In this document: positions 1 through 12,720 of the stretch, piece by piece | Layout of the letters: the number at the start of each line of letters is the position of its first letter | How positions within the stretch are numbered: the stretch's first letter is position 1 | Source of the DNA: Trametes villosa | Lineage: Eukaryota; Basidiomycota; Agaricomycetes; Polyporales; Polyporaceae | DNA: 64,000 bases | Reading direction: 5' to 3' | Assembly: GCA_002964805.2 (NCBI GenBank) | Contig: PUDQ02000084.1 | Span: forward strand, 728,752-792,751 | Made by a program: the position numbers and the translations under genes | Notes under the pieces: model-generated | The model's input: only the letters and a program-made list of their open reading frames with translations | Told to the model about the DNA's origin: nothing | Databases searched by the model: none

Positions 1-590
1 CGCGCCCCACTGCCAGATGCCCGCGCCGCGCTGCCTGCTTCTGCGCATTGCCTGCGAGGCGGTAAGCTTGTCGACTGCCTGTTGCGCGATGCATAGAGAC
101 GTGCCGCTGCGAGTGAACAGAGATGCACCGCTTGGAGGGATCAGGGGGGTGATGCGCCTTCCGCCGTCGGCTTCACCTAAATGCTGTGCCCCGGGCCCTT
201 TATGGGCATATCGCCCAAAAATAACCCCTCCCGAACTCGGTGCGCGCAAACGCAGCTGTGGACTCGGACTCGGGCGCGGACGCTGCCATCTGCTTTTTGC
301 CTCGCGCCGCTCTCACACCCGCGCCAGCGCACCCGCTGCGCATGCGCTGGCGGAGATGACGAAGCGGAGCAGCGACTTCCGCATCTGCCCCGCGGTGCGC
401 ACGCCTCGGGACGGGGTGTGAACGCGAACCACGACGCCTGCCTGAACCGGCACCCCCACCCCCGGCCGATCGAGATGCAGCGCGGATAGCGCCCCGCACT
501 CGCACTTATCTCGTCCTCTCAGCCCCCGAGCCTCCGCGCCAGTTCCAGTGCCTTGCCCGACACAAGCTCGCAAGCCCACGCCAGCCCCAG
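1..590. other. Upstream region of allantoinase, no gene seen
   Basis: GC-rich sequence before the allantoinase start. Open frames exist on both strands, but none gives a recognisable domain or a consistent exon pattern. It probably holds the allantoinase promoter and perhaps the edge of a gene lying to the left of the window. Confidence 0.4.
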
Positions 591-2305
591 ATGACTCGCC
601 TGCGCGCCTTCGTCGGCGAAAACGTCGTGCTCAGCGATGGGCACCCACGGCCTGCCACCGTGATAGCAGATGTGGATGCCGGAAAGATCGTTGATATCAT
701 CGAAGAACGCACCCCGCGCAGCAGCCTCCCCAGCATCATCGACGATGCCGACTACATCGATGCGGGGACCAGCTACATCCTCCCGGGTCTCGTGGAGTGA
801 GTGCAAATCGCCTTCCGGGCCCTAGCGCCTCGGGCGGAATACCAGTACCCAGGATGACACCCGTTCCAGTGCACATGTTCATCTGAACGAGCCCGGTCGC
901 ACCGACTGGGAAGGCTTTTGGACAGGGACGCGTGCCGCCGCATCTGGAGGCGTCACCACCCTCGTCGACATGCCGCTCAACTCGATTCCGCCCACCACGA
1001 CCGTCGCAAACCTCGCCGCGAAGCGCACGGTCGCGCGCGGCCAGTGCTGGGCCGACGTCGCCTTCTGGGGCGGCGTCATCCCGGGCAACCAAGTATGTCC
1101 CCCCGCTCTCACCCCCCCGCTCCCGCTCCCGAGGGTGTGTATGCTCATGCCGCGCGTGCGACAGGCCCACCTAAAGCCGCTCGTCGACGCCGGCGTCAAA
1201 GGCTTCAAGTGCTTCCTCATCGAGAGCGGCGTCGACGTATGTACCTCGCGCTACCGCCTCTGTGTCTCAGGGACCCCTGCTCAAAATACTGCAGGAGTTC
1301 CCATGCGTCGCCGAATCCGACCTCCGTGGCGCGATGGATGAATTGAAGGTCTGGCTATCTCTCCATCGCGCCCACTCTCGGTAGCTTGATACACACTCTT
1401 CCCAGGACACCCCGACTGTGCTCTGCTTCCACGCGGAGCTCGAGCAGGCACCGACCTCCGCCCCTGCTTCCGAGCCGGCGGACCCGACACTCTACTCAAC
1501 CTTCCTCGCCTCACGCCCGCAGGATCTCGAGGTCGCCGCAATCGCGCTCATCACGCGCCTGCACGCAGAGTACCCCTCGCTACGGCTGCACATCGTGCAC
1601 CTCTCCGCGTCCGCCGCGCTCCCGCTCGTGCGCACCGCGAAGGCGGCAGGGCTCCCGCTCACCGTCGAGACGTGCTTCCACTACCTCACGCTCTCCGCGC
1701 AGCACATCCCGCACGGGCGCCCCGAGTTCAAGTGCTGCCCGCCCGTGCGCGAGGAGGGCAACCGCGCCGCGCTGTGGGATGCGCTCCTCGACGGCACGAT
1801 CGACTGCGTCGTGAGCGACCACAGCCCGTGCGTCGCGTCGCTCAAGAAGATCGACGAGGGCGACATCATGGGCGCGTGGGGCGGGATCAGCACCCTCGGG
1901 CTCGGGCTGAGCCTGATCTGGACGGAGGCGCGGAAACGGGGTGTGGGCATCGACAGGATCGTGGCCTGGCTGTGCGTGAAGACGGCGAAGCACGCCGGCC
2001 TGGCGGATCGGAAAGGGCAGCTCACGGTCGGGTATGACGCGGACCTGGTCATCTGGAGTCCCGACGCAGAGACGAAGGTCCGTCACTCACAGCCAATGGC
2101 ACGCGCTTGATAAGCGCAGCATCTGCTAAACGGGGTTTGCGCGCAGGTTACGAAGGAGCTGCTCAACTTCAAAAACAAGCTCACGCCATACGAGGGCCTC
2201 ACGCTCCGCGGCAAGGTCGAGAAGACGTTCCTGCGCGGCCGGCTCGTCTACGACGGCGCGGCAGAAGGCTTCACCGGCCTGGAACCCATAGGGGAACTCC
2301 TATAG
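591..2305 (+). CDS. DAL1: Allantoinase (six exons)
   Basis: Allantoinase hydrolyses allantoin to allantoate in purine degradation, releasing nitrogen from urate. The protein is a cyclic amidohydrolase of about 480 residues with the family landmarks in order. Exon 1 (591-796) ends PGLV and joins exon 2 (from 870) as [16 protein letters not shown], which carries the HxH metal-binding pair. Next come [17 protein letters not shown], then LCFHAELE, then HIVHLSA with a metal-site histidine, then DHSPC with the catalytic aspartate, and finally [14 protein letters not shown]. Exons run about 591-796, 870-1092, 1165-1239, 1294 to about 1350, about 1408 to 2077, and about 2148-2305. All joins keep frame. 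The start is the first ATG giving the family N-terminus (RAFVGENVV). No frameshift or lost active-site residue is visible. A dihydropyrimidinase is less likely because of the HLNEPGR and FKCF motifs. Confidence 0.93.
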
Positions 2306-3235
2306 CGTAGTCTATCTCCCCAAGTAAATCTCGCGATCCCTGAGCGGCATGCATGAGGATCTGCCACAGTTTCTCATGGGACGTCGGTCGTCAAGCAACG
2401 CGGACTGACAGCTTCGGGGTGAGCTGCACTTATCTCGCAGGAAGGGAGCGTCCGCCTGAAAGGATGTCATGCACCAATTTGACATGGGAATCCGGAGACG
2501 GACTGTACACGCTCGTGCAAGTCCGGAGGGTCCGTCATATGGCGCTGCACGTAAATCGCTCGGCGGGAGCCCATGAATAGCGACAAGGCATGTGTTGGCC
2601 TGTTCAGGGTAGCCTCCTTCCGGGGGACTCGGAGTGAATCTGCGGTAATGTATGGCAATTGAGCAGACGTGGTTCTCGGAGATACTTAGCTCGCTGCTGA
2701 GGATACTGTATTGCGCGTAGCGATTCAGACTTCGCCTTCTTCTATCAATGTATTCCTTGATTGTCAAAAGTACATCTACCAGAATACCCAGCCGATCAAC
2801 ATTTTGTCGTCAAGCAGTGATATCATAGAGCGGGTTGCCTCACGAGCTTCAGTCCGAGGTTCACCGACCTCGGGATTGCTCGAGAGTCAGAGCCCCGTTT
2901 CCCCTGCGCGACAGAGATCAACTTCGGCAAGGTGAAGACGCATACTACTAAGCTGGATCCTTGAGTGGACGTAGCATGACCAGACGCGTGTCGGGATATA
3001 CAGGGAGAATCATGTGATCGTGTCTCATTAGCACGACGCGTCCCCGCCCCCTTGTAACTAGGCGCGAGTTTAGAATGGCTGACATGTACGTAACGCGTGG
3101 TACGCGTTAGAGCAGGCGAGAATGCTGGAGAAGAATCGAGCCTATACAATACAACATCAGAGCACAACAAAACTAATAAACAGGATACGATGTAGCAATG
3201 GGCGAGACGGTGCCCAACCAGGACCTCAAGCGCGA
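2306..3235. other. Convergent intergenic region
   Basis: This lies between the 3' ends of the allantoinase and condensin genes. I see no supported gene, RNA or repeat; it should hold both polyadenylation regions. Confidence 0.5.
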
Positions 3236-6200
3236 CTAGAGGATGTCCTCGACCTCATCCGCCTCTTCATCCTCCGACGAGTCCATGATGCTGTCCTTGG
3301 TGATGTCACCCTCGAGCAAGTCGTCGATGTCTGCGTCGATCTGCGCAGCCTGCTTCGCTCGGGACGACTTGGGCGCTGGCGCTCTGCACATACTACAATC
3401 AGCACTCGCACGACAAGAACGAAGACGGAGTCGCCTCACCGTCTCGCACCGGTCGGCTTCTTGGCTACAGGGGTCGCCTCCACGTCGTCTTCATCCTCAT
3501 CCTCGTCCTCGTCTTCGTCATCGGAGCTGATCTCGATCGGCTGCTGGAACGCTTTGGTCACCGCCTTCTTGGACTTCTCGGCCCTGCGAGGTCCTATCAG
3601 CATCCCTTTGACGATATTGACGAACGTGAAACAACTTACGCAGACCGCTTAGGCACAGCACGCGTCGGCGCAGGAGCAGGGGATGCCCTCGACGTCTCCG
3701 TGCGCGCATCGTCCTCATCCGAATCATCGTCCGAGTGCGACACGCGGCGACGTCTGGTCAAGCACCGATCAGTTCAGTTCACATTTCCTACAGCCAGGCG
3801 CAATACGCACTTCGCCTTGCCCTTCCCGCGCGGCGACGGCGGCGGGCTGCGGTCGCCCGACGTCGCCGCGCTCGTCGTCGTCTCCGTGGCCACGCTCAGC
3901 GAGCGCCGCTTCCGGCCCTTCTTCGGTGCCTCGTCCTCGTCGTCGAAGTCGGGGATGATGTCGTCCAGGAACTCGAACAGCTCGCGCAGCTCCTCGAGCG
4001 CGCGGAACTCGTCCTCGCTGAAGTTCTCCAGCTGCCGCTCGTACTTCTTCGACAGCGCGGCGTCGAACTTCGCCAGCGCGTTCTTCGCCGCCGTGTCCTT
4101 CGGCGGGCGCCGCTGCACGTTCTCGCGCGTCAACATCATGGACGACGCATGGTCTTGAGGGAGGCGAGCACTCACAGAGCGGAGGTTTGTCAGGAGGAGC
4201 TTGAGAATGCGGACTTTGTCGTCGTCTGCTTCGTCGGGCAGGTAGAGCTTCCCGAGCATCTGGCACAACGCCTTCTTGTCCTCCTCTGCATCACGCGCGC
4301 CGAGTTAGCGTACTGCGGCCATCGTGCGATGGGGGGGGGGTAGGCTTACTGTCGTAGTCGGCGCTGAACAGTGCCTTAATTACATCGGTCGCGAGGTCGA
4401 GGTGGATCGGGTCCTTCTCGCTGTCCTTCCGCAGTCCCTTCGCCGCCTCCCTGGAATGCGTGAACGATCAGCGCAAGTAGGGTTATCCATATGGAAGGCG
4501 ACGCACGCAGCGCGAAGAGGGTCCGTCCAGTCGACAAACATCAGTGCAACCTGCGCAGGCGTTACCATATCCTCGTCGCCGTCCCAGTCGCGGTATGCTA
4601 CCGTAAGGCGCTCATACAGCGGGACGAAGATCTGTGCAGGAGATGATTATAGCACGCCAGGGTTAGACAATATACCAGAGTATGACGTGAGGAACGTACC
4701 TTGCGCATCCGCTGCTGGTTCGCCGGCGAAGAGTACGCATAAACCGGGAAGAAATACGACAGGCACTGGCGCAGCTCCTGGTTCGCCGCCGTCTCGGGCG
4801 AGATGAACGTGAGCACGAGCGTCTGCAGCACGCGCTCGTCCGCGACCATGCCCGCGAGCATGAGCTTCGCGATGCCGACGACGAGCAGCGCCTGCACGCG
4901 CTCCGCCTCCTCCGCCTCGAGCAGCTGCAGCAGGAACTCGACGATCTTCGGCCCGTTCGCGCTCCCCGCGCCGAGGAACGCGCCCTCGTGCACCATGAGG
5001 ATGTCGAAGATGATCTGCAGCACGCGCACCTTCAGCACCTCTGGCGCGGACTGCACCTGGCTCAGGAACAGCTGGAACGAGCTCAGTGCCATGCGCTGCG
5101 CGAGGGAAGGGTTAGAGTGATCTGGCAGGTGTGATGGGAGCAGACGTACGCGCGCGATGAGGCAGCAGAGCCCCAAGCTGATCAGGCCCTTCTCGCGGAG
5201 CGCCATCTCGCGCCGCTTCACGGCGGGGATGATAAGCTCGCCGAGGATACCCTCCAGCGTGGAGTTCTCCTCAAAGGTCTGCGAAGCGTCCTGTCAGCAA
5301 CGTGCCGAGTGCAAACGTAAAGAAAGCCCTACTCCGTTCACGCGCTCCAGCATCCCGATACAGAGCGCCAGGCACCTGAGGTCCACAGCGTCCGCGCGTG
5401 CCTTCTCCTCCGGTGACATCTCCGCCACAGGCTTCGGCAGGTGCGCGACCCTCGCAGGCCTCCTCGGCGAGCCCATCTCCGTTTCCGCGTCGTCCATATC
5501 ACCCTTCGTCGCGTCAGGCTCCGGCTCACTGGGGTCCCGTAGCTCGTGCACGACCTCCACCACAACACGAATCAAATCGCGCTCGTTCGGCGACAGCACG
5601 CGGAGCACGTCCAGGCAGCGCGCAAGGAGCGCCTCGGGCAGTATGTCCTGCGATAGCATGCCCTGCACGAGCTGGAACATCTTCCTCCGCCCGATCTCGT
5701 CACCGTAGTCGAGGTTCACCGCGAGCCGGAGCAGCTCCCCAATCGCGAACTCACGGTCGAGGCGCGCCTCCTCGCGCCGCGCACGCTCGTCTTCGTCGTC
5801 CGCGTCTAGTCCGGACTCGGCGCGCGCGACGTCCTCCTCGACGTGTTGCACGAGCGCATTGTACGCGTCCTGGATCCGGAACGCCATCGCGGTCACAACG
5901 GGCAGCGTCGTGTCCATCTTGTGCGCGTCTGTCTTCGCGATGCACTTGTCGATGAACACGCGCGCAAGGAAGGCGCGCTCGGGGGTGATCAGGGACCAGT
6001 AGTCGTCTGTTTAGTGTCAGCTTGCCAGCCTCGTTTAACGCCGGGGGGTCCGTACCTGGGAACTCGATGTGCTCGTAGATGTCCATACGAACCTCCAGCA
6101 CGTTCGACAAAGCGTCCTCGGCTATTGTGTCTTCCGTCAAGTCGAATAGCTTCAGGAACGCGACCATGTCCTCGATGACGTCTTCTGACTTGATTGCCTC

Positions 6201-8093
6201 CTTCTTCACCCCGTCTGACCGCACGACGTCGACCCACGCGCCCAGCAGATTCCGCGCGGCAGCCTTGACCGACTCCTCACGGTCCCCAAGACCATTCCGC
6301 ACGATCATCTCGCGCTGAGCAATAGTGAGCGCGCGAGGGTGAGTAAACCCAACAGTCGACGCGGGGCCGCGGTCAGTTGGCAGACAGTACTTCTCGAGCA
6401 CGTTGGTATAGACCAGCTTCCGGATGGCCGGGTCGATGTCTCGGGAGCGCGCAAGCAGTGCTGACAGCGTATGAGGGTTTGGAGGGATGTTGGCTACAGC
6501 GGCACGACGAACATCGCTATCCAGGAGTTAGTAGACTTCATCTGGTCAACAAAGAGAAACGTACGATGAACTGTCGTGTGCCATAGCGTCGAGAATAGTA
6601 TCGAGGATGCTTGGCTCGCCCTCCCCGAGCTCGGATGGGTCCTCAGAGTAGGACAGTCTCGTCAGTGCAATGATGGCCTGTGTGCGGACGGTGGGCTCCT
6701 TGTCCCGGAGGCGGTCAAGGAGGGTGGCTCGGAGGTTGGTGTATAGGTCCTCGCTGTGCAACGAGTTAGTGGCGCTTCGATGTATCGGAAGAGCGACATA
6801 CTCGATTTCGCCGAGGTGGGAGATAGTGTCGGCTATACACTGGATAACGCGGAAGCGGACGACCTTGTCCTTGGCTGTGCAGCCCTTGAGGAGGAAGTGG
6901 ACGAGATGAGAGAGGAAGCGCTCCGAAGTGGTATCCTCGTCTTCGTCGAGGCCATTCTTCTTTCGATCTTCTACATCTAGAGTGAGAATAGGTAAGGGGA
7001 GACCCGCAACGGAGGTAGACACAGGACCCGGAATGGACTACGATTAGTGCTACAAACCCGTATGTGGGAAGACTAGATGCCCAACGGACGTCAATCTATA
7101 CCGGCCACAACATAGATGTATCTTCTATACCACAAGAGGCGGATGTTTAGTGCTTGTTGTCCGCATGCACTCTCCACTTAAGCATCCACCTCGGCGGCGG
7201 CCTCCCATGCGCAACGCACCCGCGGAGTGGCGGCAAGCTAGTGGACACCACCCATGCGGTCAACTCAAGCTCGGAAACGCTAACTGGCTCGTCACGGTGG
7301 ACACTCCAGAGGAGAGCGTATACTAAGATGGTGGAAGTAGAAGTGGCGCAGTGGAAGTGGGAGTGCGGGCCCAGTATAGGTGGACATGACCGCCGAGGCG
7401 GAGGCGTCCACCTCGTCTACGCTCGTGTCCACGACGGCGCCGTTATCTTCCCCAGTTACGCCCGCATCGTTCACGTCTGCGCGATCTTGGCGCCTGCACC
7501 CGCATCGTAGGTCATGCATGCGCCCTCTGCCTTGTCCATGTGCGTGTTGGCGTCGCCCTCATGCACACGCCCGCCGCAAGTATTTGGTACGCGCGCCCAC
7601 TACGCGGTCCTCTGCGTCGCCACCTCGTCTTGACCGCGCTGCCCATTGAAGTGAAAATGGAAGTGTGCAGGTGGGTGGGAGTGGGATTCCGACTCGGCGG
7701 TGCGTAGATCCACTTCCACCAGTTTTGGAGAGTCCCCATTTTCGCACCACGAGGTAATTATGAAGAAGTAGACGTACTCTTCTCCGTGATGAACTTGGTA
7801 TAGCCTGCGATGAACTTGACGGTCCTGTCCGCGACGGAGGTGCCCTTCTTGAGGGGCAAGACGCGCATAAGCATGTCGTGGAAGACATCTTCGAAGGTGC
7901 GTTCTCCGGTGAGTTTGAGGCTCTTTCCGTTCTGGACGTCCTCGGTAATGGCGGCAGCTTCGGAATGTAGTTTGTAGAGAGCAACGAAGTTCTTCTGGTG
8001 GTTTGCGGCGGTAGTCTGAGCCTGGTCGAATATCTTTGGTAGCGCGTTCTTCAGAGAGTCAAGATCGAAAGGAGCAGGCGTGCGTGCGGGCAT
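3236..8093 (-). CDS. YCG1: Condensin complex subunit 3 (CAP-G/Ycg1 family)
   Basis: This is the HEAT-repeat subunit of condensin that binds DNA and the kleisin during mitotic chromosome compaction. Exon 1 (8093-7778) encodes the N-terminus, including FEDVFHDMLMRVLPLKKG. Exon 2 begins at 6976 and continues with HEAT-like helices (VRFRVIQCIADTISHLGEIE; RLRDKEPTVRTQAIIALTRL). The middle and C-terminal blocks, from about 6540 down to 3774, match the Cnd3 C-terminal domain, for example KRREMALREKGLISLGL, NQELRQCLSYFFPVYAYSS and KVRILKLLLTNLRS. The tail is highly acidic and basic (DDEDEAPKKGRKRR; SSDDEDEDEDEDD) and ends EDEEADEVEDIL. About a dozen introns separate the exons. The first intron (7777-6977) is about 801 nt, far longer than the rest; a phase-1 join with a gtacgt donor and ctag acceptor keeps frame. 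A 10-G run lies in an intron near 4330. Confidence 0.92.
6977..7777 (-). other. Outsized first intron of the condensin gene
   Basis: Most introns in this window are 45-60 nt, but this one is about 801 nt. The boundaries (gtacgt donor at 7777, ctag acceptor ending at 6977) join two condensin exons in frame. Inside it, GGTGGAAGT near 7330 has an inverted partner, ACTTCCACC, near 7712, about 380 nt away, which might be the ends of a small non-autonomous insertion. No ORF inside is convincing. Confidence 0.5.
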
Positions 8094-8332
8094 GATGCCC
8101 TAGACTGAGAGGGAGTAGGAGGAGAAGGAGGAGGAGAGACGCGAACCACAAAGTCCAGTCGCGTCGCGCGGTTGAGCGTGACGCCGGGATCACGTGAACG
8201 CGACCGCGTGACGGGCCGCGTGACTGCCGCGAGCCCACCGCGTTTTGGGGGAAGCAGCCTCAGCCACAGCAGCTCGCAGGATGCAGTCGATCTCTACGCT
8301 TGGCTTCGCCTCTCCTTCGTCACTACCCCGAC

Positions 8333-11300
8333 ATGGCCTCTTCACAACTCGTCCACGACCCCCGACGGCCACAGCGAACGTCCCAGCCGCCCGCCCAGCA
8401 GGCCAGCCGAGACGAACCCGTCGAGGTCGCCCCCTACCTCACCCATGTCGTCGCACACCACGGCCAGCTCACCCTCATCCCGCCGCAAAACGCTGGCAGG
8501 ATCAGGAAGTCGAAGTCGAAGGCGAAGAAGAGGCAGCCTTCGGCCAGGGACAGGAGACTCGACGACGAAGAGCCCCGGTTTACGACCGCCGTACCTGCCT
8601 CTTCCTCCCGCAAACTCCATCCTGCGACCTCTCAAATTCGCACCAGGAAGCAGGCCATCTCGGCCCCCTCTCCGACGACTCCCACTGGCCCCCATAGATA
8701 CGAACCAGTTCCGGATGGTCTGTGTCTTGTTTCTTATACCGTGCTGCCGCTTACAACCAGCTGCAGACCAGTCCATTCCGGACTATCCCCCGCCCTCGTT
8801 CGAGGATGCCATAGCGTCTCCTCCGGTCCCCCCGCATCTTGCATCCATATCATCACACAACTCTAGTACACTCCCTAATCTGGCCAGCGGCTCTCCGTCC
8901 CCTTCTCAGCATCCATACGCATCCCATGTACCATCAGCATCTTCCGCCACGCTCTTGTCTTCTTCTAGCACTACCTTCTATGCATCTCCTCCTGTCTCTC
9001 AGCTCTCTCTCGCTAGGCCTCTTGACCCTCGCATGGTCACCGACTCCCCGCTCGCTATCAGTAGGTCTATGGCCTCGTCGACGGCAACCTTGCTCTCTCC
9101 GGCGGCAACTACCCCAGCCTCCACAGCGCTGTCCGACATGCCCGATTCCCGCGTGGGGGCGTACTCCCCGCATGCTCTCAGCAGGTCCTTGGCCTCGTCG
9201 ACCACGACCCTACTCTCTCCGACGGCGACAACGGCGCTGTCGGACATGTCTCTCCTCCGCCCTCCTCGTCCGAGATCTGCTCAACCTGCGCCTTCTCCCC
9301 TCGCTCAGCAAAATACGCGAGCAGTCCCTTCCAGCCCTATCCGCTTGACCTCTCCGTCTACTACCACCCTACTGTCTTCCGCAACTGCCGTGCGCGATCC
9401 GTCGCCACCCCGCATAACCCTAGCAGGCCCCTCGCATTCACTAGACTCGGAGTCCGAGCAGGAGCTAGACAGCCCGCTCGCAGAGCTCAGCAGTCCGCTC
9501 TCGCCTTCCTCCCTGCACCCACACTACCGCGGCTCAATCACGACCGTCTCCGATGTCGTCGAAGAGTTCTCCTTCGAGCCGTACCAGCGTTGGTCGGCAG
9601 ATCGCCGCCTCGGGCTCTCCCTCGAGCAGCGCGTTCAGCGCGAGTTCGAGCGCCGTAACACCAATGAGGCCCGGCAGGCCTTCGGGCTCGCCGCGCACGA
9701 CACGAGCGCTTCGCCTACCCCCGGGAGCTCGATGCCCTCTACGCCGCCACCAGGCAGTCCCAGTGCGCTTCTCCATCGTCGCTGTTCGCACTGCGGGTCT
9801 GTCAACCGGCGCGGCTGTGGGGACACGCAGACACTCGACGAGCACAGCGGCGAGGACTCCGATAACGAAGACCAAGACGACGAGTTCGGTGACGACGATG
9901 TAGCGTTCTCTGCCGCGCGTCGCAGCAGTCCCCTGCCGTTCTCCCGCAGCGGTGTGGGCGCAGGCGCAGGCAGGTCGCCGTACCTGCACCCCGCGCCTGG
10001 CAAGCGCCCGCGGTTCGCGTCGCACTCGCCGGAGCCGGGGAGCCCGCCCGCGTCCCCGCTCTCCCCGAGCATGTCGATCTTCAAGATGCCGAGCGCGTGG
10101 GCGAGCAGTGTCACGCTCTCGCTCGCGAATGCTCTCGGGCCGCACAAGTCCCCGCCGTCGACCTCAACGTCGAGTTCGTCGACCATGGCGTCGAGCCCGC
10201 CATCCGCGTCCGGGCCGGGGCCAGGGGCGAACCTGAAGCGGAAGGAGAGCTTCGGGGTGAAGCGCCTGTTTGGCTCGCTCAAGGGCAAGGAGCGTGAGCG
10301 CGGCAGGGAACGTGAGCGCGAGTACGCGCAGCTATCGCCCCCGCACCCCTCGGTCTCCTCGTCAGAGTCCTCCATCGAGTCCGTGGACGGCTGGGAGGTT
10401 GTCGGCAGCGACAGTCCTAGTCCCAGCCACAGCCCGGGCGCACACTCATCCAGTACCAGCCCAACGCACACCTCTCCTGGTCCAGGATCCCCAATATCTC
10501 CCGCGCGCACGACGCCCGAGGCGCACTCCCCCACCTCAGAGCACGCGCGCCCTGCTGCGGGGGCTTTCCTCAACCGGCCCGTGCGTCACCGCCCGCCTGC
10601 GCTTCCACTCAGCGACAGCCCGACGTCGCCAGGCTCGCCCATTGCGTCCTCTCCCGCTACCCCCGCCTCGCCCTCCCCTTCTCCACCGCACCTGTCGGCC
10701 GCGGCGCGACCGTACCTCCCGGAGAAGTCTCCTCTCCGCCTCATCGCGAGCGCGAACCACCTCCGGCAGACGCATGCCCACGCACAGGCGCAGGCCACAC
10801 ACTCGCCTGTGTCATCGTCTCCGATCGCGACTACCCCTCGCGCGCTGCGCCCCTCTCCATCTGTCATCTGGAAGGCCCCTGCGAACGCGGGCTCTTTTCC
10901 GGGCGCGCCTGGCGGTCAGAACTCGCCCGTGCAGCGCTCACCGCTGTCGCAGTCGCCCTACTACCAGCAATACCAGCACCAGTCCCAACAGCCCCAAGCG
11001 TATGCGTTCCCGCAGAACTCGTTGCAGCAGCCTCCTGCCGCGCCCGCTGGCCCGCGCGCTTCCCCTGCTGTCGCACCAGCCTCCGCTCCTGGCTCTCCGT
11101 CTCTTGCTGTGTCGCGCACACCCGAGGCGCCCAGCCCCCTTGCTCAGAGCGTTCCCACGCTCCGCGAGTCTACGCCAGCCTCTGCTTCTACTAGCTCTCC
11201 GAGCACACCCCTCCGCCGTCGTCGCGCGATTACTCCACCACCGACTCACCGTCGCGCAATGCTCTCTTGCGACACGGGCGCAGCCGAAAGCCCCGCGCAC

Positions 11301-12394
11301 GATGCGGACGCCGTGGCGGGACAGGTCGGCGAGCCCTCAGACGCCCCCGACAACCTGTCCATCGAGCAGCTCTTCGCGCAGCGCTCGTCAACGCCGGCGC
11401 GGACGCCTACTACACCGTCGCGTGCAGCGCTCGCAGTGCCCGGGACGCCCAATACGCCAGGATCGACGCCGACCACGCCTACGTTCGGGCACTACCGCGG
11501 GCGCCCACTCCCGCAGCTCCCGGCCGCGGAACGCGAGGGCCAGACGGATGCTCTGCCCATGAAGCGTATCTCGGATTGTGCGCCTGTAAACCGCGTGCCT
11601 GAAGTGTGGCCGAACGCGGAGCTGGCCCCCGCGCCTCCCCCTGCTGCCTCTGCTGAGTCTCCAGCGGAAGCGTCTTCAACCGCTAGCACAGCGTTGGTTG
11701 CCCAACCATCCGAGCTGGCGTCTGCCCTTCTCGCGGCACCGTCGCAGATGGAGCGCTCGAACTCTGGAGATAGCGTAGTAGAGGACGCGCACGCGGCCGA
11801 GGAGGGCCCGCGCGCGGAATTCCTGGAGATCACGGACCTGGACGTCCTCGCCTCGCGGTTAGTCGAGGGCCAGCGGGACGGTCGGAACTACGAGGTACGC
11901 TTCCCCTCTCCTCCTCCCGTCCCTTTACCCCCAACTGACCTTCCCCCCTTCCCTTACAGGACCTCCTCCTCGTCTCCGAGATCATCGGCCCCGCCGCCTC
12001 CCCCTCCGCGCCGACCGCCGCCGCCTCGCCCGTGACGGTGCAGGCGCTCGCCGCGCGCGCGGAGAAGGCGACGGTGCCGTTCCTCGGCGCGGTCGAGGTC
12101 GAGCGGCGGCGGGTGCTGCGCGACGGGCGCGTGAAGCTGAAGCTCTCGCTCCTCGGCGTCGCGGTCGACCGCTGCGGCGCGTGTCTCTCGCAGTTCCGGC
12201 GCGGGGAGCGCGGGGCGCTGACCCCCGTGTGCAAGCATTCGTGAGTCTCTAATGTTTTGTTTGAGCGCATCGAGGGGGCAAGTCGCTGAAGGTTGCTGAT
12301 CGCGTGCAGGTTCCACGAGGCGTGCCTCCGCCGCTGGCTGCGCACGGCAGGCGTGTGCCCCATCTGCCGCATGGTCCTCTCGATGGACGACTAG
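8333..12394 (+). CDS. Large disordered RING-H2 finger protein (probable E3 ubiquitin ligase)
   Basis: The spliced protein is about 1,292 residues. Nearly all of it is Ser/Pro/Thr-rich and predicted disordered, with acidic patches and short poly-Pro or Gln stretches. The C-terminal part is folded and carries a RING-H2 signature: CGAC, then CKHSFHEAC, then CPIC, ending MVLSMDD. Such RINGs bind an E2 enzyme and promote ubiquitin transfer. Exons are 8333-8717, 8767-11894, 11960-12240 and 12310-12394; all joins keep frame. The longer open frame from 8172 reads through the first intron and gives an unlikely hydrophobic stretch there, so I prefer the start at 8333 (MASSQLVHD), with 8300 as an alternative. 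The intron acceptor may also be at 8760. A PPPSFEDA motif near residue 135 could bind WW or arrestin-type partners. Substrates are unknown. Confidence 0.78.
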
Positions 12395-12720
12395 GAACGG
12401 ACTCCGTGGACTTCCTAAACACGTCCCCCACCTACACATCCTTTGGATCACTCCAGCATGCTCTCTCGCCTCTCCCTGTATCTGCGGACCGATGGATCTC
12501 TCGTAGAAATGTAGCGTTATGTTGTATTTTGCACCTTCTTGGATATCTTTCGCATTGTATCGTAGACCTAGGCTGGGGCCGCTGGCCGGCTGCAGCTCTT
12601 CACATGTTTGCTCGATGGGCTAAACGTGAAACATGCCGTGCCTTTGCTACTGCTCATCGGAGATTGCGTACTGGTACATCATGGCCTCCACCACAAATCG
12701 TCCCACCCCATAGGATCTGC
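12395..12720. other. Convergent intergenic region
   Basis: Short AT-richer stretch between the 3' ends of the RING gene and the secreted-protein gene. Nothing beyond 3' UTR-like sequence is seen. Confidence 0.5.

Noticed and set aside
8172..8332. Longer N-terminus of the RING gene from 8172
   Set aside because: It reads through the likely first intron and gives a hydrophobic, cysteine-containing stretch not in keeping with the rest; the frame starting at 8333 splices in phase.
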